From: Streptomyces sp. GSL17-111
Lineage (GTDB): Bacteria > Actinomycetota > Actinomycetes > Streptomycetales > Streptomycetaceae
Assembly: GCF_037911585.1 (NCBI RefSeq)
Contig: NZ_JBAJNS010000001.1
Coordinates: forward strand, 4,449,501-4,513,500
DNA length: 64,000 nucleotides
Reading direction: 5' to 3'
Below the pieces are notes generated by a model. That model searched no databases and was not told where the DNA came from. It worked only from the letters and a program-made list of their open reading frames with translations. Of this stretch, positions 62,278 to 64,000 are shown one piece after another. The first letter of the stretch is position 1. Each line of letters opens with the position of its first letter. A program made the translations under genes and the position numbers.

Positions 62278-63353
62278 ACCGGACGGTGGACGAGCCAGCG
62301 GGGGACCGGCCGCGCATCGTGATCCACGACCCCACCCTGCGGGACGGGCACCACGCGGTGCGTCACCAGCTCGACGCGGAGCAGCTGCGCGGCTACGCGG
62401 CGGCGGCCGACGCCGCGGGGGTGCCGGTGGTCGAGGTGGGGCACGGGAACGGCCTGGGCGCCTCGTCCCTGCAGGTCGGCCGGGCCAGGCTCCGCGACGA
62501 CGAGATGCTGGCGGTCGTCCGGGAGGCCCTGCCGAACAGCCGGATGGGCGTCTTCATGCTGCCCGGCTGGGGCACGAGCGACGACCTGCGCCGGGCGGTC
62601 CGGCACGGCGCGGACGTCGTGCGCATCGGCGCCCACTGCACCGAGGGCGACGTCGCCGAGCGTCACCTGGACGTCCTCGGGGAGAGCGGTGTCGAGGCGC
62701 AGGGCGTCCTGCTCATGAGCCACATGGCCGAGCCGGGGCGACTGGCCGAGCAGTGCGCGGCGCTCGTCTCCTACGGGGCGCGGGCCGTCGGGATCTTCGA
62801 CTCCTCCGGGCACTACCTCCCCGCCGACGTCACGGAACGGATCACCGCGATCACGGCCGCGGTGGACGTGCCGGTGATCTTCCACGCGCACAACAACCTG
62901 GGCATGGCGGTGGCCAACTCGGTCGCCGCCGCGACGGCGGGCGCCACGATCGTCGACGCCTGCGCCCGGGGCTTCGGCGCCGGGGCCGGGAACACCCAGC
63001 TGGAGGTCGTCGTGCCGGTGCTGGAACGGATGGGATTCGCCACCGGCATCGACCTCTACGCCCTCCTGGACGCGGGCGACCTGGCCGAGCGGACCCTCAT
63101 GCCCGCGCCCCCCACCATCAGCTCCGAAAGCATAGTGAGCGGCCTGGCTGGGGTATTCTCAGGCTTCAAAAACCGGGTGCTGGACGCCTCCCGCCGCGCG
63201 GGGGTCGATCCGCGCGACGTCTTCTTCGAGTTGGGCAGGCGGCAGGTGGTCGCCGGGCAGGAGGACCTCATCGTCGACGTCGTGACGGAGCTGCGGAGCG
63301 ACACCACGCTCCGCGCGCGTGACGACGGTGGACGGGGAGCCGCTCGGAGCTGA
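62274..63353 (+). CDS. 4-hydroxy-2-oxovalerate aldolase (MhpE/BphI family)
   Basis: 359 residues. DRE-TIM metallolyase: IHDPTLRDGHHAVRHQ with R23 and D24, VEVGHGNGLGASSLQVG, FHAHNNLGMAVANSVAA with the metal-ligand His pair near 204-206, and SGFKNRVLDASRRAGVDPRD at the dehydrogenase-binding end. Cleaves or forms 4-hydroxy-2-oxoacids from pyruvate plus an aldehyde. GTG 62274 overlaps the dehydrogenase stop by 4 bp. No hydratase or hydrolase partners of a meta-cleavage pathway are visible. Confidence 0.94.
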   Translation: MNRTVDEPAGDRPRIVIHDPTLRDGHHAVRHQLDAEQLRGYAAAADAAGVPVVEVGHGNGLGASSLQVGRARLRDDEMLAVVREALPNSRMGVFMLPGWGTSDDLRRAVRHGADVVRIGAHCTEGDVAERHLDVLGESGVEAQGVLLMSHMAEPGRLAEQCAALVSYGARAVGIFDSSGHYLPADVTERITAITAAVDVPVIFHAHNNLGMAVANSVAAATAGATIVDACARGFGAGAGNTQLEVVVPVLERMGFATGIDLYALLDAGDLAERTLMPAPPTISSESIVSGLAGVFSGFKNRVLDASRRAGVDPRDVFFELGRRQVVAGQEDLIVDVVTELRSDTTLRARDDGGRGAARS

Positions 63354-63434
63354 CCGTTTCGTGACGGTCCGGACGGACGGACAGGACACACCCACCCGAA
63401 AACGACTATTGCTACGGTGCGTGAAGCGATTCCC

Positions 63435-64000
63435 ATGAACGAGTTGGCCAAGCAGAACGAAGCCCGTCGGCACGAGGTGGAGGCCCTTCGCGACGCCGTG
63501 CGCGAACGCCGACGCGCCTCGACGCCGCCGGCCGCCGGGGACTATCCGCTGGCCCACGTCAAGGCACGCATCGAGCAGGCACTGCGGGAGCGCTCCGGCC
63601 GCGACACGCTGGACTGGGAGGTCGACATCCTCGACCGCACCCGCTTCGGCGCCGACCTGGCGGTGCGGTTGACGGGGCTGCTCAAGGAGGGCGGGGCGAA
63701 GGAGTACATCGCCTCCCACGTCCCGTGGATCGTCGAGGCGCTGTCGTCGCCCTCGCTCCGCGACGCCGTCGCGGAGGTCAGCCGCAAGGGCATCTACGTC
63801 AACGTCCGGCTGACCGACGCCTGGTACCTGGCCGGGGTGGCCTCCGTCGTCGCCCTGGACAGCCGCTTCGGGCACAACGACCGCCGGGCCGACCGCACGC
63901 ACATCGTCGACTACTCCTCGCCCAACGTGGCGAAGGTGCTGCACGCCGGTCACCTGCGGTCGACCATGATCGGCCACGTGCTGAGCAACCTCTACGAGGC
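63435..64000 (+). CDS. arginyl-tRNA synthetase (partial, N-terminal 188 residues)
   Basis: Runs off the window. After a helical, Arg/Glu-rich N-terminal region comes DYSSPNVAKVLHAGHLRST, the class I HIGH motif with the ArgRS consensus (Asn-Val-Ala-Lys ... His-x-Gly-His). It differs from the usual Streptomyces housekeeping form in the lead-in and in VLHAGHLRST (housekeeping is typically EMHVGHLRSA). Position at the end of a biosynthetic operon suggests a second copy that either protects against an ArgRS-targeting product or supplies Arg-tRNA for tRNA-dependent amide formation. The KMSKS part cannot be seen. Confidence 0.88.
   Translation, partial: MNELAKQNEARRHEVEALRDAVRERRRASTPPAAGDYPLAHVKARIEQALRERSGRDTLDWEVDILDRTRFGADLAVRLTGLLKEGGAKEYIASHVPWIVEALSSPSLRDAVAEVSRKGIYVNVRLTDAWYLAGVASVVALDSRFGHNDRRADRTHIVDYSSPNVAKVLHAGHLRSTMIGHVLSNLYE

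Overview
The window is 64 kb of very GC-rich actinobacterial chromosome, almost certainly Streptomyces. The signs are frequent GTG starts and 4-bp ATGA/GTGA gene overlaps, a conservon (cvnA-D plus P450s), an Rpf-LysM-M23 cell-wall hydrolase under a c-di-AMP (ydaO) riboswitch, a zinc operon with its own Zur gene, GlnR-like boxes, a SpoIIE-type phosphatase, and a TTA leucine codon in an otherwise TTA-poor set of genes. All functions are read from protein and motif recognition; nothing was searched against a database.

Region 1 (1-13.0 kb) is core: leuA (partial) with a leucine leader peptide and attenuator, an emfourin-like small protein, recO, uppS, glyS, znuA-znuC-znuB-zur, dusB and a GH63-like hydrolase. 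recO and uppS, usually neighbours in Streptomyces, are separated here by about 2.6 kb holding a TetR regulator, an aldo/keto reductase and a decayed IS605-type tnpB, so this looks like an insertion.

Region 2 (13-26 kb): ppdK, a small PhoX-like protein, the riboswitch-controlled rpf gene, a second aldo/keto reductase, and an assimilatory nitrite reductase operon (FAD reductase-nirB-nirD) with GlnR-like boxes. The matching nitrate reductase (nasA) and a sirohydrochlorin chelatase (siroheme supply) lie at 45-48.5 kb.

Region 3 (25.6-31.4 kb) is one operon read right to left: cvnA (sensor kinase-like), cvnB (roadblock), cvnC (DUF742), cvnD (small GTPase) and two P450s. The first P450 lacks the EXXR motif, as in the CYP157 family. 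Region 4 (31.5-51.6 kb) is mixed: NmrA-like, AraC and MarR regulators, VOC proteins, CutA, a gamma-glutamylcyclotransferase-like protein, a subtilase, an unusual P-loop NTPase plus membrane-anchored periplasmic-binding-protein-like pair, a SpoIIE phosphatase, nasA, dgt, an FAD oxidoreductase and a YtxH-like protein.

Region 5 (51.7-56.1 kb) starts with tRNA-Asn and a CAU tRNA and looks like a worn accessory island: a CRISPR-repeat-like pair with a perfect palindrome, a 42-residue Cys-containing ORF below normal calling thresholds, an orphan small protein, an N-terminally truncated XRE regulator, a Cmx/CmlR-type chloramphenicol exporter behind a leader peptide, and a frameshifted LAXTG sortase-anchor tail.

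Region 6 (56.2 kb to the end) is the left part of an unusual biosynthetic gene cluster: JmjC/cupin-like oxygenase, ketoacyl-ACP synthase III, PhyH-type dioxygenase, O-carbamoyltransferase, acylating aldehyde dehydrogenase, 4-hydroxy-2-oxoacid aldolase and a non-housekeeping-looking arginyl-tRNA synthetase that runs off the window. It contains no PKS/NRPS assembly-line gene within the window. This is the best candidate for undescribed chemistry. The NTPase/PBP-like pair at 38.5-42.1 kb is the best candidate for an undescribed signalling or defence module.
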